DNA from: Chryseobacterium sp.
Lineage (GTDB): Bacteria; Bacteroidota; Bacteroidia; Flavobacteriales; Weeksellaceae
DNA length: 25,037 bases
Assembly (NCBI GenBank): GCA_003852805.1
Contig: RDDY01000046.1
Location: 1-25,037, forward strand
Direction of reading: 5' to 3'
The translations under genes and the position numbers were made by a program. Below, one piece after another: positions 1-7,254 of this stretch. Every line of letters begins with the position of its first letter. Positions within the stretch are counted from its first letter, which is position 1. A model generated the notes under the pieces. That model did no database searches. It saw only the letters and a program-made list of their open reading frames with translations, and was not told the origin of the DNA.

Positions 1-174
1 CAGACGCCACTCGGTCATCCACTCCGGCTCGTTCTTCCGCGCTGAAATCATGCGGATGATTTCTTCATTTAGTCCGACGGGAAAATCCTCATACTCTATA
101 TCGGTTTCCCAACCAAATTCATATTTTTTATTTTCGAGATCAACCCGCAGGTCGTCTTCTGTGTATCTACTCAT
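1..174 (-). CDS. sufB: Fe-S cluster assembly protein SufB (N-terminal part, cut by window edge)
   Basis: The first 58 codons of a gene that runs off the left edge. The product starts MSRYTEDDLRV and contains GLNEEIIRMIS and EPEWMTEWRL, which are the conserved N-terminal signatures of SufB. SufB is the scaffold subunit of the SufBCD complex that builds iron-sulfur clusters in the cytoplasm. The ATG at 172-174 is the only start that gives the normal family N-terminus. It lies 63 bases downstream of the sufA stop on the same strand, so the two are probably one operon, with sufC, sufD and sufS expected beyond the edge. The catalytic and cluster-binding parts are outside the window and cannot be checked. 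Confidence 0.93.
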   Translation of the reverse strand, partial: MSRYTEDDLRVDLENKKYEFGWETDIEYEDFPVGLNEEIIRMISARKNEPEWMTEWRL

Positions 175-237
175 TTTTATTTATGTCAGATTAAACAGCC
201 TTCTTACAGAGCGGCCGTCTTTAAATGCACTTTAGCG

Positions 238-567
238 TTACAGCGAAAAACTCTCTCCGCAGCCGCAGGTTCTGGATGCGTTCGGGTTATTGAACACAAA
301 TCCTTTTCCGTTCAGGCCGCCGGAATATTCCAGCACGGTGCCGGCCAGATAGAGAACAGATTTTTTATCGATGATGATTTTTACGCCGTTGTCTTCAAAA
401 ACCTGATCATTTTCGGCTTTTTCTTTGTCAAACTTCAGGACATATTCCAGCCCCGAGCAGCCACCGCTTTTGACACCGACCCGAATATAATCTTCAGCAG
501 GATTGAAACCGTCCTCAGTCATTAACTGAGACGCTTTTTGTCTTGCTGTATCTGATACTTTGATCAT
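238..567 (-). CDS. sufA: SufA/IscA-type iron-sulfur cluster carrier (HesB family)
   Basis: A 109-residue A-type carrier that accepts Fe-S clusters from the SUF scaffold and passes them to apo-enzymes in the cytoplasm. The three conserved cysteines are present: Cys37 in KSGGCSGLEY, and Cys101 and Cys103 in the C-terminal RTCGCGESF. The length is typical of the family. It is the first visible gene of a suf operon, followed by sufB. A well-formed Bacteroidota promoter lies just upstream (594-624). SufA and IscA are hard to separate by sequence; the name follows from the neighbouring sufB. Confidence 0.95.
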   Translation of the reverse strand: MIKVSDTARQKASQLMTEDGFNPAEDYIRVGVKSGGCSGLEYVLKFDKEKAENDQVFEDNGVKIIIDKKSVLYLAGTVLEYSGGLNGKGFVFNNPNASRTCGCGESFSL

Positions 568-593
568 TGTTTATTTAGAATTAATTTAGATTA

Positions 594-624
594 CAAAAAT
601 ACAACTAATAATCAGCATTGTCAA
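594..624 (-). promoter_or_regulatory. Bacteroidota-type promoter of sufA-sufB
   Basis: Read on the minus strand there is TTG (622-624), a 20-base spacer and TATTTTTG (594-601). This matches the phylum consensus TTTG-N19/20-TAnnTTTG. The -7 box ends 26 bases before the sufA ATG. No Fur-type or IscR-type operator is obvious. Confidence 0.7.
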
Positions 625-713
625 GCGACCGATTTCCGTTTAAACTATAAGCCTTATAGACGCTTTCTTGTTTTTAACTTTATCTTCGTTCATTGATCAG
701 AAAGATAAAAACG

Positions 714-1508
714 ATGAAGAAAATCTCGATTGCATTGATGCTCGCCATCACAAGTTCACTCAGTGCACAGGCTACACGCTTTGTATATCAAGTAAGCATG
801 AAAACCGACTCCACCAACAGGAATGATGTGGCTACGGAGTTGGCCTATTTGGATGCCACGCCGCAAAAGTCGATTTTCTATGCGGAGAATCGCCTAAAGC
901 GCGACTCGATGATGCAACGGATGCGCGCCACGCGAGATTTCAATATGCGCAACATGGAAGGCATGCGCACCAAGATCAATTATATTGTCGAGAAAAATCT
1001 GCCCGCGCAGGAGGTCACCTATCAAAGTCGCATCGGCCGAGACAATTATATGTATACCGAGAAACAACCGATGACTTGGAAAATCTTGCCCGAAACCGCC
1101 AAGATCGGCGAATACAGCGCGCAAAAAGCCGAGGCAGATTACGGCGGCCGCCACTGGACCGCATGGTTCACTACCGATGTGCCACTGAACGACGGACCCT
1201 ACAAATTCAGCGGTCTGCCCGGACTCATCATAAAGGCGGAAGACAGCAAAGGCGATTATTCGTTTGACCTGATGCGCACTGAAAAGATCACCGCACCGCA
1301 TAGTTTTGAAAGCTTCGGTCAAACTGTAACCGTAAAGAAAGCCGATTTCGTAAAGCAGGAAGACAAGTTCCGCAAAGATCCAATGGCTGCTTTCAACTCG
1401 GGCGGCGTTCGCTTTCAGCCACGCGACCCTTCGCAAATGAAACAGATGCAAGACCGCATGAAAGAAATGCAACAGAAAAACAACAACCCGATAGAATTGA
1501 AGCCTTAG
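714..1508 (+). CDS. GLPGLI family secreted protein
   Basis: A 264-residue protein of the Bacteroidota-specific GLPGLI family, whose function is unknown. The family motif is seen at residues 167-172, preceded by the typical QKAEADYGGRHWTAWFT block (about 137-153) and GPYKF. Residues 1-19 form a signal peptide ending in SAQ, so it is exported to the periplasm or outer membrane. I chose the ATG at 714 because it starts directly with the MKK signal peptide; an in-frame TTG at 693 would add seven charged residues before it. The C-terminus is methionine- and glutamine-rich. A weak -7-like TATCTTCG lies at 681-688. It is a single-gene unit closed by the hairpin at 1541-1569. In other genomes such genes often accompany TonB-linked receptors, but none is seen here. 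Confidence 0.9.
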   Translation: MKKISIALMLAITSSLSAQATRFVYQVSMKTDSTNRNDVATELAYLDATPQKSIFYAENRLKRDSMMQRMRATRDFNMRNMEGMRTKINYIVEKNLPAQEVTYQSRIGRDNYMYTEKQPMTWKILPETAKIGEYSAQKAEADYGGRHWTAWFTTDVPLNDGPYKFSGLPGLIIKAEDSKGDYSFDLMRTEKITAPHSFESFGQTVTVKKADFVKQEDKFRKDPMAAFNSGGVRFQPRDPSQMKQMQDRMKEMQQKNNNPIELKP

Positions 1509-1540
1509 TCGATTGCTTTATCGGGAATCATCATAAAAAA

Positions 1541-1569
1541 ACAGCGCCGCAGAGACTCTGCGGCGCTGT
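1541..1569. terminator. Bidirectional terminator between GLPGLI and L,D-transpeptidase genes
   Basis: A perfect 14-base inverted repeat (1541-1554 with 1556-1569) lies between two converging genes. It has an A-run on the left and TT/GGTTT on the right, so it can end transcription from both sides. Confidence 0.85.
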
Positions 1570-1589
1570 TGGTTTATATTAACGTTCAC

Positions 1590-2351
1590 TCAATTCTTAG
1601 CAAAGGACCGATCGACATTCGCATCATCCTTCAACCATTCCGACGACGTGAGATACTTCTGATCGGGATAGTAGATGAACAACAGGTTTTTGCCTTTTAT
1701 GGTATTGATGATCGGTGCGGCCATTTCGCGAGATACTGCCGGACATCCCCAACTGCGGCCGATGCGGTTTTGAGCTTTTGCAAAACTCTCGCTGACATAG
1801 TCGGCACCGTGCATAACAATCGCACGCTCATAGGCAGCATCGTTATAGCCCTTGTCCATTCCATGCAACTTTAGCGAGTAACCATTGCTTCCGTTGTAAG
1901 TACTCTCGGTAATATAGAAACCCAAACTGCTTTGGTGCGAATTGTTTTTGTTCGAGAAGTTAACCGCAAACTCATCGCCCGTGCCGCGACCATGCGATAC
2001 CAAGGTGTTGAACAAAACCTTGCGGGCATTGAGGTCTATGACCCACAATCGATTTTTGGTGGAGGACAGACTGAAATCTGCAACGGTCAACAAATGAGTA
2101 TCGGCGTCCAACTTGCCCGCGCGCTTGAGGTTTTCAAAACCGGTAAGCGCCTTCTCGAAAGCATCTTCCGAGATCGACTCATATCCGTCGAAGTCAATGG
2201 ATTGATAAATAAGCTTGGCCGATGCTTCCGGCTTTGGCGCCACTGCCGTTTGTGCAATCGGCTTATCGGGTTTTAAATGTGTATGGTGGGAACTTTGAAA
2301 TGATGTTGAAATAGCGTAGACAGCAAAAACTGAAAACAAAATTTTTCTCAT
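1590..2351 (-). CDS. Murein L,D-transpeptidase catalytic-domain family protein (YkuD_2-like)
   Basis: A 253-residue exported protein that resembles the Bacteroidota murein L,D-transpeptidase catalytic-domain family. These enzymes act on peptidoglycan in the periplasm. The catalytic signature is present: His181 in IVMHGADYV and Cys203 in RSWGCPAVS, spaced as in L,D-transpeptidases. The N-terminus (MRKILFSVFAVYAISTSF) is a signal peptide or short anchor, followed by a Pro/Ala-rich linker to about residue 45. The product converges on the GLPGLI gene and does not share a unit with msrB, whose stop lies 91 bases upstream of its start. The start codon lies in a short inverted repeat (see separate entry). 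The exact reaction, cross-linking or lipoprotein attachment, cannot be told from sequence. Confidence 0.88.
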   Translation of the reverse strand: MRKILFSVFAVYAISTSFQSSHHTHLKPDKPIAQTAVAPKPEASAKLIYQSIDFDGYESISEDAFEKALTGFENLKRAGKLDADTHLLTVADFSLSSTKNRLWVIDLNARKVLFNTLVSHGRGTGDEFAVNFSNKNNSHQSSLGFYITESTYNGSNGYSLKLHGMDKGYNDAAYERAIVMHGADYVSESFAKAQNRIGRSWGCPAVSREMAAPIINTIKGKNLLFIYYPDQKYLTSSEWLKDDANVDRSFAKN

Positions 2352-2372
2352 GTGTGCTTTTTAGTACACATG
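2349..2372 (-). promoter_or_regulatory. Inverted repeat spanning the start codon of the L,D-transpeptidase gene
   Basis: A 7-base perfect inverted repeat pairs 2349-2355 (which includes the start codon) with 2366-2372, with an A/G-rich loop between. In mRNA the start codon would be base-paired with CATGTGT just upstream. It may reduce translation initiation, or be a DNA operator, or be chance. Confidence 0.4.
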
Positions 2373-2442
2373 ATTAACTGACATCGTTCGGAATTATTAT
2401 TCTATAAACACTTTTTTAACCGCTTATTTTGACAGTTTAACG

Positions 2443-2985
2443 TTATTTAACGCTTTCACTATCGGGAACAAAGTCCAAACTCACCGAATTCATACAATAT
2501 CGCGTTCCCGTTGGCGCCGGCCCGTCGTTAAAGATATGGCCCAAGTGGGAATCGCATCTTGCACAGACCACCTCAATGCGTTCCATGCCGTGGGATGTAT
2601 CACGCTTGTATTTTACCGCGCCTTTCTCGGATTGGAAGAAACTGGGCCAACCGCAGGTGCTTGCAAATTTGGAAGTGGAACGGAAAAGGTGATTGCCGCA
2701 GACAGCGCAATAATATTCTCCCAATTCATCGGTCGTGTAATATTTGCCTGTGAACGGCCTCTCTGTGGCGGCTTCGCGCGCAATGGCGTACAAATCTTCA
2801 GGCAAGATTTTCTTCCATTCCTCGTTGCTCACTTGCAGCTTTGTGGTATCGGTTCTCGAATAGTAAGGGTTCCGCGCCGACGGATTTTCATTATGGTTCA
2901 TAGACTTTGGTTTTAGAGTTTGCTGACAGGCTCCCGTTACGGACAGCAGCATCAAAATTGCTAATAATAGATTGAATCTGAGCAT
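2443..2985 (-). CDS. msrB: Peptide-methionine (R)-S-oxide reductase MsrB, predicted lipoprotein
   Basis: A 180-residue enzyme that reduces methionine-R-sulfoxide in oxidised proteins. The MsrB domain runs from about residue 53 to 175. Zinc-binding cysteines are Cys93/Cys96 (YCAVC) and Cys141/Cys144 (CARC). The resolving Cys111 lies in CGWPSF, and the catalytic Cys164 in TRYCMNS. Ahead of the domain is a signal peptide with a lipobox-like end (SVTGAC, Cys20), so the protein is probably membrane-anchored and repairs envelope proteins rather than cytoplasmic ones. I chose the ATG at 2985 because it begins the hydrophobic segment directly; an in-frame TTG at 3012 would add nine residues. It diverges from the DUF445 gene with only 45 bases between the starts. 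Confidence 0.94.
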   Translation of the reverse strand: MLRFNLLLAILMLLSVTGACQQTLKPKSMNHNENPSARNPYYSRTDTTKLQVSNEEWKKILPEDLYAIAREAATERPFTGKYYTTDELGEYYCAVCGNHLFRSTSKFASTCGWPSFFQSEKGAVKYKRDTSHGMERIEVVCARCDSHLGHIFNDGPAPTGTRYCMNSVSLDFVPDSESVK

Positions 2986-3019
2986 TTCCTTGCCGTTTAG
3001 ATTAAAACGCAATTTATAT

Positions 3020-3027
3020 ACCTTTGT
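3020..3027 (+). promoter_or_regulatory. -7 box (TACCTTTG) of the DUF445 gene
   Basis: An exact TAnnTTTG match three bases before the ATG at 3031. At this distance transcription would begin at or inside the start codon, giving a leaderless message. No clear -33 TTTG is seen at the right distance. Confidence 0.5.
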
Positions 3028-3030
3028 TTT

Positions 3031-4272
3031 ATGACTGATGATTTAAAGCGAAAACAGCTCCGCAACTTCAAGGCTTTGGCAACGGGCCTGTTTCTGTTGA
3101 TGGCGCTCATCTTCGTGTTGACCACCGTTTGGATGAAACGCACAGACTCGCACTGGTTGGGTTATGTGCACGCTTTCTCAGAGGCCGCCATGGTGGGTGC
3201 CTTGGCCGACTGGTTTGCCGTTACCGCGCTTTTCCATTATCCCTTGGGATTGAGGATTCCGCATACCAATCTGATTGAAAACAGCAAGGAGCGCATCGGC
3301 GACAATTTGGGAAACTTTGTGGTCGATAATTTTCTCTCTCCCGAGAACATTCGTCCCTACATCAGCAAGCTGGAAGTATCGCGTTTTGCGGGCGAATGGC
3401 TGCTGCGCGAGAACAATCGGCAAATGCTTGTCGACGAAATCGGTGTTTTATTTAACGATATTTTAGGAAAGTTGGACGACAAAGAGGTCGTCGGTTTCCT
3501 GTCCGAGAAAGCAGGCGAAATGTTCGACTCTTTAAAGTTGAACGAACTCGCGAGCAACGGACTCATTTATTTGCTGGACCGCAACGAGCAGCAAAGGGTC
3601 ATCACCGAACTGGCGGGACGAATTAAGAACTATGTTTTGGAAAACGACGATCTGATTCGAGAAAAAGTCAGCAAACAGAGCTTCCGCCTCATCCCGAAAT
3701 TCATCGATAATAAAGTAGCGGATAAAATAACCACCGGCTTGGCAGATTTTTTTAGAGAAGTGGAATTGAATCCTGCACATCAAGTCAGAGCAGAGATAAC
3801 CAAGGCCGCATACGCCTTCGCCGACGAACTGAAAAACCCCGATGCTTGGAAAGAGGAATTCGCCAAGATAAAAGACAGTTTCCTAAACGAAGACAAACTG
3901 CAAAATTACGCTGCAAGCATTTGGGCTTCGCTCAAGTCTACTATTACGGAAGAGCTAACCAAGGAAGATTCACGTGTAAAAACCTATGTGCGCAATAACC
4001 TGAGCGACTTGGCGCAAAAGCTGATCAACGACGAAATCCTGCAAGGCAAAATAGACAAATGGGTACGCTTGAATGTCTACAAATACGCCACGCGCAACGC
4101 AGGCAAAGCAGGCGAGCTGATAAGTTCTACGGTGGGCAACTGGCAAGGGAAAGACCTCAGCCGAAAGTTGGAATTGGAGGTCGGTAAAGATTTGCAGTTC
4201 ATCCGCATCAACGGTACGGTAGTCGGCGGATTGGTAGGCTTGGTGATTTATACTTTGGCGAATTTTATTTGA
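3031..4272 (+). CDS. DUF445 family inner-membrane protein (YjiN-like)
   Basis: A 413-residue member of the DUF445 family, related to E. coli YjiN; the function is not established. Residues about 13-34 form a transmembrane helix. The conserved block EAAMVGALADWFAVTALF follows at 51-68, with PLGLRIPHTNLI and NLGNFVVDNFL after it. The middle is a long charged, helical region and the C-terminus (about 395-413) is a second hydrophobic helix, so the bulk is held between two membrane anchors. The last eight bases overlap the 3' end of the converging glycosylase gene. Transcription may be leaderless, because a -7 box ends three bases before the ATG. Confidence 0.9.
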   Translation: MTDDLKRKQLRNFKALATGLFLLMALIFVLTTVWMKRTDSHWLGYVHAFSEAAMVGALADWFAVTALFHYPLGLRIPHTNLIENSKERIGDNLGNFVVDNFLSPENIRPYISKLEVSRFAGEWLLRENNRQMLVDEIGVLFNDILGKLDDKEVVGFLSEKAGEMFDSLKLNELASNGLIYLLDRNEQQRVITELAGRIKNYVLENDDLIREKVSKQSFRLIPKFIDNKVADKITTGLADFFREVELNPAHQVRAEITKAAYAFADELKNPDAWKEEFAKIKDSFLNEDKLQNYAASIWASLKSTITEELTKEDSRVKTYVRNNLSDLAQKLINDEILQGKIDKWVRLNVYKYATRNAGKAGELISSTVGNWQGKDLSRKLELEVGKDLQFIRINGTVVGGLVGLVIYTLANFI

Positions 4273-4792
4273 TGCTCGGATCGAGTATAAAGCGCCACGG
4301 TTTGTTCTTCCAGATCTCGCCGGCGTAATCCACACCCACGCGCGGACCGGTGATGATTTTTCCTTCAAGGCTTGAGTCTTCTACCCAAATGCGGTCTGAT
4401 GTTGCGAGGTCTTCACCGTAAAAAGACCTGTCCAGTTCCAGCAGTGTGCCAAGTCTGCCAGGGCCGCTCACCGCTTCGGTGCCGCGAATAAGCACCGCTT
4501 CGGGAGTTTCGGCATTTCCCGTCACTATGTTCAACAGCCAATATTTTCCGTAAATAAGGTAAACATATACAAAGCCGCCTTGGCCGAACATCAATTCCGT
4601 ACGGGCCGTTCTGCCTTTGCTGGCATGGCTGGCCAAGTCCTCAATTCCCATATAAGCTTCGGTTTCGGTGATCCCGGAGCGAATCTCACGGCCGTCGTCA
4701 AAACGGCGCACAAGGGTTTTTCCCAGCAGATCTTCCGCCAGAAACAGAGAGTTATTGTCCTGGAAATAGGCTGAGGTTAAGCGTTTATTCAT
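4265..4792 (-). CDS. DNA-3-methyladenine glycosylase (AAG/MPG family)
   Basis: A 175-residue glycosylase that removes alkylated or deaminated purines from DNA as the first step of base excision repair. The family core is visible: LLGK at 22-25, ITETEAYMG with Glu45 and Tyr47 (equivalent to human AAG Glu125 and Tyr127), ASHAS with His56, the MFGQGGFVYVYLIYG strand, and SGPGRLG. It is shorter than the human enzyme and near the usual bacterial length. The gene starts 11 bases after the stop of a small membrane-protein gene on the same strand, so the two are likely co-transcribed. Its 3' end overlaps that of the converging DUF445 gene by eight bases. Confidence 0.94.
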   Translation of the reverse strand: MNKRLTSAYFQDNNSLFLAEDLLGKTLVRRFDDGREIRSGITETEAYMGIEDLASHASKGRTARTELMFGQGGFVYVYLIYGKYWLLNIVTGNAETPEAVLIRGTEAVSGPGRLGTLLELDRSFYGEDLATSDRIWVEDSSLEGKIITGPRVGVDYAGEIWKNKPWRFILDPSIK

Positions 4793-4803
4793 CTTGGTAA
4801 CAA

Positions 4804-4977
4804 CTACTTTTTCCCAAACATTTTCACCAAGCCGATGATGAGCAAAATGGCACCCGCGCCTTTGAAGATGTTTTCCACAATATCGCCAATGTCGATGGCA
4901 TCGAAGACGATGCCGAGCAGCAGCAAGATAGCGCCTAAGATCAAAAAAGAATTACGACCGTTAAATAATTGTTGCAT
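4804..4977 (-). CDS. Small two-helix membrane protein, unknown function
   Basis: A 57-codon frame with an ATG at 4977 and TAG at 4804-4806. The product starts MQQLFNGRNS, has a hydrophobic stretch (FLILGAILLLLGIVF, residues 11-25), a short acidic loop (DAIDIGDIVENIF), a second hydrophobic stretch (AGAILLIIGLV, 41-51) and a basic end (KMFGKK). This alternation of two helices, an acidic loop and a positive tail is what a real small membrane protein looks like. It lies tightly upstream of the glycosylase gene, with an 11-base gap. I do not recognise the family. No exact promoter is seen; TGATTTTG at 5007-5014 on the minus strand is one base off the -7 consensus. Confidence 0.72.
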   Translation of the reverse strand: MQQLFNGRNSFLILGAILLLLGIVFDAIDIGDIVENIFKGAGAILLIIGLVKMFGKK

Positions 4978-5053
4978 ATCCTTTGATTTTTACCATATAG
5001 GCCATTCAAAATCATGCCGGCATTAATACATCAACATTCGAATAATATTGCAG

Positions 5054-5061
5054 TATATTTG
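5054..5061 (+). promoter_or_regulatory. -7 box (TATATTTG) of the GNAT gene
   Basis: An exact TAnnTTTG match 33 bases before the GTG at 5095. It lies downstream of the ATG at 5014, so that upstream ATG would not be transcribed and the GTG is favoured as start. Confidence 0.5.
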
Positions 5062-5094
5062 ATAAGCAACAGTTTAACGACAATTTATCAAACG

Positions 5095-5607
5095 GTGAAC
5101 TATAAATTCAGAAAAGCAACAGAAGAGGATCTCGACGAGATCTGGCCGATTTTCGAGGGAGCCATCCGGCGCAGGAAAGAAGACGGCAGCGAACAGTGGC
5201 AAGGCGGCTACCCGAATCCCGATGTTATCCGTAACGACATGCAGCAGGGAATCGGCCATGTTTTGACCGACGGCGACAAAATCATCGCCTACACCGCATT
5301 GCCCATCAACGATGAACCGGCTTATGATAACATCGACGGCGAATGGCTGACCAACGGCGACTTTATCTGTGCACACCGCGTTGCCGTATCAGATGATTAT
5401 CTCGGCAAAGGTATTGCCACCGAAATGTTGAAAGCGGTGGAAACTTACGCCCGCGAAAATAGCATCCACAGTGTAAAAGCTGACACCAATTTTGACAATC
5501 CGGCGATGATGCGCGTCTTCGATAAGCTCGGTTACAAATACTGTGGAGAGGTGATGCTGCGCGGCGCACCACGCAGGGCCTACGAAAAAGTGCTGGATAA
5601 AGCCTGA
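5095..5607 (+). CDS. GNAT family N-acetyltransferase
   Basis: A 170-residue Gcn5-related acetyltransferase, expected to move an acetyl group from acetyl-CoA to an unknown amine. The acetyl-CoA binding loop is RVAVSDDYLGKGIATEML (95-112), followed by the helix and KADTNFDNPAMMRVFDKLGY (129-148), the usual end of the fold. I place the start at a GTG because the family-like N-terminus is (M)NYKFRKATEEDLDEIW, because the 27 residues upstream look unlike coding sequence, and because a -7 box sits inside that upstream stretch. The substrate cannot be told. It stands alone, with glyS beginning 54 bases later behind its own -7 box. Confidence 0.88.
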   Translation: MNYKFRKATEEDLDEIWPIFEGAIRRRKEDGSEQWQGGYPNPDVIRNDMQQGIGHVLTDGDKIIAYTALPINDEPAYDNIDGEWLTNGDFICAHRVAVSDDYLGKGIATEMLKAVETYARENSIHSVKADTNFDNPAMMRVFDKLGYKYCGEVMLRGAPRRAYEKVLDKA

Positions 5608-5632
5608 GCAGTGGCTATTGCTTTAAAATACT

Positions 5633-5640
5633 TACTTTTG
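5633..5640 (+). promoter_or_regulatory. -7 box (TACTTTTG) of glyS
   Basis: An exact TAnnTTTG match ending 21 bases before the glyS ATG. A -33 TTG at the normal distance is not clear. Confidence 0.5.
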
Positions 5641-5661
5641 CGCACAAAGATTTAGAAGAAT

Positions 5662-7203
5662 ATGGCAAAGCAGGAAGATGTTTTCAAAAAGGTGATTTCG
5701 CACGCCAAAGAATATGGTTTTATTTTTCCGTCGAGCGAGGTTTATGACGGACTCTCAGCGATTTATGACTACGGTCAGAACGGTGTAGAGCTCAAGAACA
5801 ACATCAAGCAGTATTGGTGGAAAGCGATGGTGCAGCTGAACGACAATATCGTCGGCATCGACTCAGCCATCTTCATGCACCCTACCATTTGGAAAGCTTC
5901 CGGCCACGTGGATGCATTCAACGATCCACTCATCGACAATAAAGATTCTAAAAAGCGTTTTCGCGCAGATGTCCTGATCGAGGATTACTGTGCAAAACTT
6001 GAGGATAAAGCTCAAAAGGAAATCGACAAAGCAAAGAAGCGTTTCGGCGACAGCTTTGACGAGGAGCAATTTGTAGCTACCAATCCGCGAGTTGTTGATT
6101 ACCGTCAGCGCCAGAAAGATATCCTGTCGCGCATGGCGAAATCGCTGGACAACGACGATCTGGCTGATGTAAAAGCGCTGATTGAAGAGTTGGAAATTGC
6201 CGACCCTGAAACCGGCTCGCGCAATTGGACGGAAGTGCGTCAGTTCAACCTGATGTTCGGCACCAAACTCGGCGCATCTGCAGAGGCGGCCACCGACCTC
6301 TACCTTCGTCCTGAAACCGCACAAGGAATCTTCGTCAACTATCTGAATGTTCAGAAAACTTCACGCCATAAACTTCCGTTTGGTATCGCCCAGATCGGTA
6401 AAGCCTTCCGCAACGAGATTGTCGCCAGACAGTTCATCTTCCGTATGCGCGAATTTGAACAGATGGAGATGCAGTATTTCGTAGCGCCGGGAACCGAACT
6501 GGATTTCTACGAACAATGGAAAGAAAAACGTATGAACTGGCACCTGTCGATGGGCTTGGGTAAAGAAAATTACAAATTCCACGACCACGAAAAACTGGCG
6601 CATTACGCGAACGCTGCGGCAGATATCGAGTTTAAATTCCCATTCGGTTTTAAAGAGCTTGAAGGAATCCATTCGCGTACAGATTTCGATCTAAGCGCAC
6701 ACGAGAAATTCTCCGGCAGAAAACTTCAGTATTTCGACCCGGAGCGTAACGAAAGCTACGTGCCGTATGTGGTGGAAACATCCGTTGGCCTTGACCGTTT
6801 GTTCCTGGCTCTGTTCTCGCACTGCCTGAAAGATGAAACGTTGGAAGACGGCTCAGAGAGAACCGTTCTGTCTTTGCCACCGGCTTTGGCACCTGTAAAA
6901 GCCGCGATTTTGCCATTGGTGAAAAAAGACGGTCTTGGCGAATACGCTGAGAAAATCTTCAACGATTTGAAATATGATTTCAACCTTATTTACGAGGAGA
7001 AAGACAGCATCGGTAAGCGTTACCGCCGAAACGATGCGATTGGTACACCGTTCTGTATTACGGTAGACCACGACACGCTGAACGACGATACAGTAACCCT
7101 GCGCTACCGCGACACCATGGAACAGGAACGCGTACCGGTAAGCGAACTTCGAAGAATTATCGACGAGAAGGTCAACTTCAGAAATCTGTTGAAGCAACTA
7201 TAA
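5662..7203 (+). CDS. glyS: Glycine--tRNA ligase (single-chain, homodimeric type)
   Basis: A 513-residue class II aminoacyl-tRNA synthetase that charges tRNA-Gly in the cytoplasm. It is the eukaryote/archaea-like homodimeric form used by Bacteroidota, not the alpha2beta2 GlyQ/GlyS form. Visible blocks are YLRPETAQGIFVNYLN, FGIAQIGKAFRNEI (motif 2 region), FIFRMREFEQMEMQYFV, VETSVGLDRLFLALF (motif 3), and a C-terminal anticodon-binding domain from about residue 410. The length is complete. It has its own -7 box and is closed by a strong hairpin terminator, so it is a single-gene unit. Confidence 0.98.
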   Translation: MAKQEDVFKKVISHAKEYGFIFPSSEVYDGLSAIYDYGQNGVELKNNIKQYWWKAMVQLNDNIVGIDSAIFMHPTIWKASGHVDAFNDPLIDNKDSKKRFRADVLIEDYCAKLEDKAQKEIDKAKKRFGDSFDEEQFVATNPRVVDYRQRQKDILSRMAKSLDNDDLADVKALIEELEIADPETGSRNWTEVRQFNLMFGTKLGASAEAATDLYLRPETAQGIFVNYLNVQKTSRHKLPFGIAQIGKAFRNEIVARQFIFRMREFEQMEMQYFVAPGTELDFYEQWKEKRMNWHLSMGLGKENYKFHDHEKLAHYANAAADIEFKFPFGFKELEGIHSRTDFDLSAHEKFSGRKLQYFDPERNESYVPYVVETSVGLDRLFLALFSHCLKDETLEDGSERTVLSLPPALAPVKAAILPLVKKDGLGEYAEKIFNDLKYDFNLIYEEKDSIGKRYRRNDAIGTPFCITVDHDTLNDDTVTLRYRDTMEQERVPVSELRRIIDEKVNFRNLLKQL

Positions 7204-7206
7204 ACC

Positions 7207-7238
7207 AAAATCGCCTCTCGGGGCGATTTTTTAATTTT
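7207..7238 (+). terminator. Rho-independent terminator after glyS
   Basis: Stem 7207-7215 with 7222-7230 (AAAATCGCC / GGCGATTTT), a six-base loop, then a T-rich tail. The next promoter (-7 box 7232-7239) begins inside the tail. Confidence 0.85.
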
Positions 7239-7239
7239 G
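7232..7239 (+). promoter_or_regulatory. -7 box (TAATTTTG) of the exonuclease gene
   Basis: An exact TAnnTTTG match that overlaps the T-tail of the glyS terminator and ends 15 bases before the TTG start at 7255. Confidence 0.5.
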
Positions 7240-7254
7240 TAGAAAAGACAAGCT

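Noticed and set aside
894..1472. 192-codon open frame on the minus strand inside the GLPGLI gene
   Set aside because: Antisense shadow of a well-supported gene; it is rich in His and Leu without a domain I recognise, and has no promoter box.
5014..5094. ATG at 5014 as start of the GNAT gene
   Set aside because: The added 27 residues do not look like the family and contain a -7 box; GTG 5095 gives the normal N-terminus.
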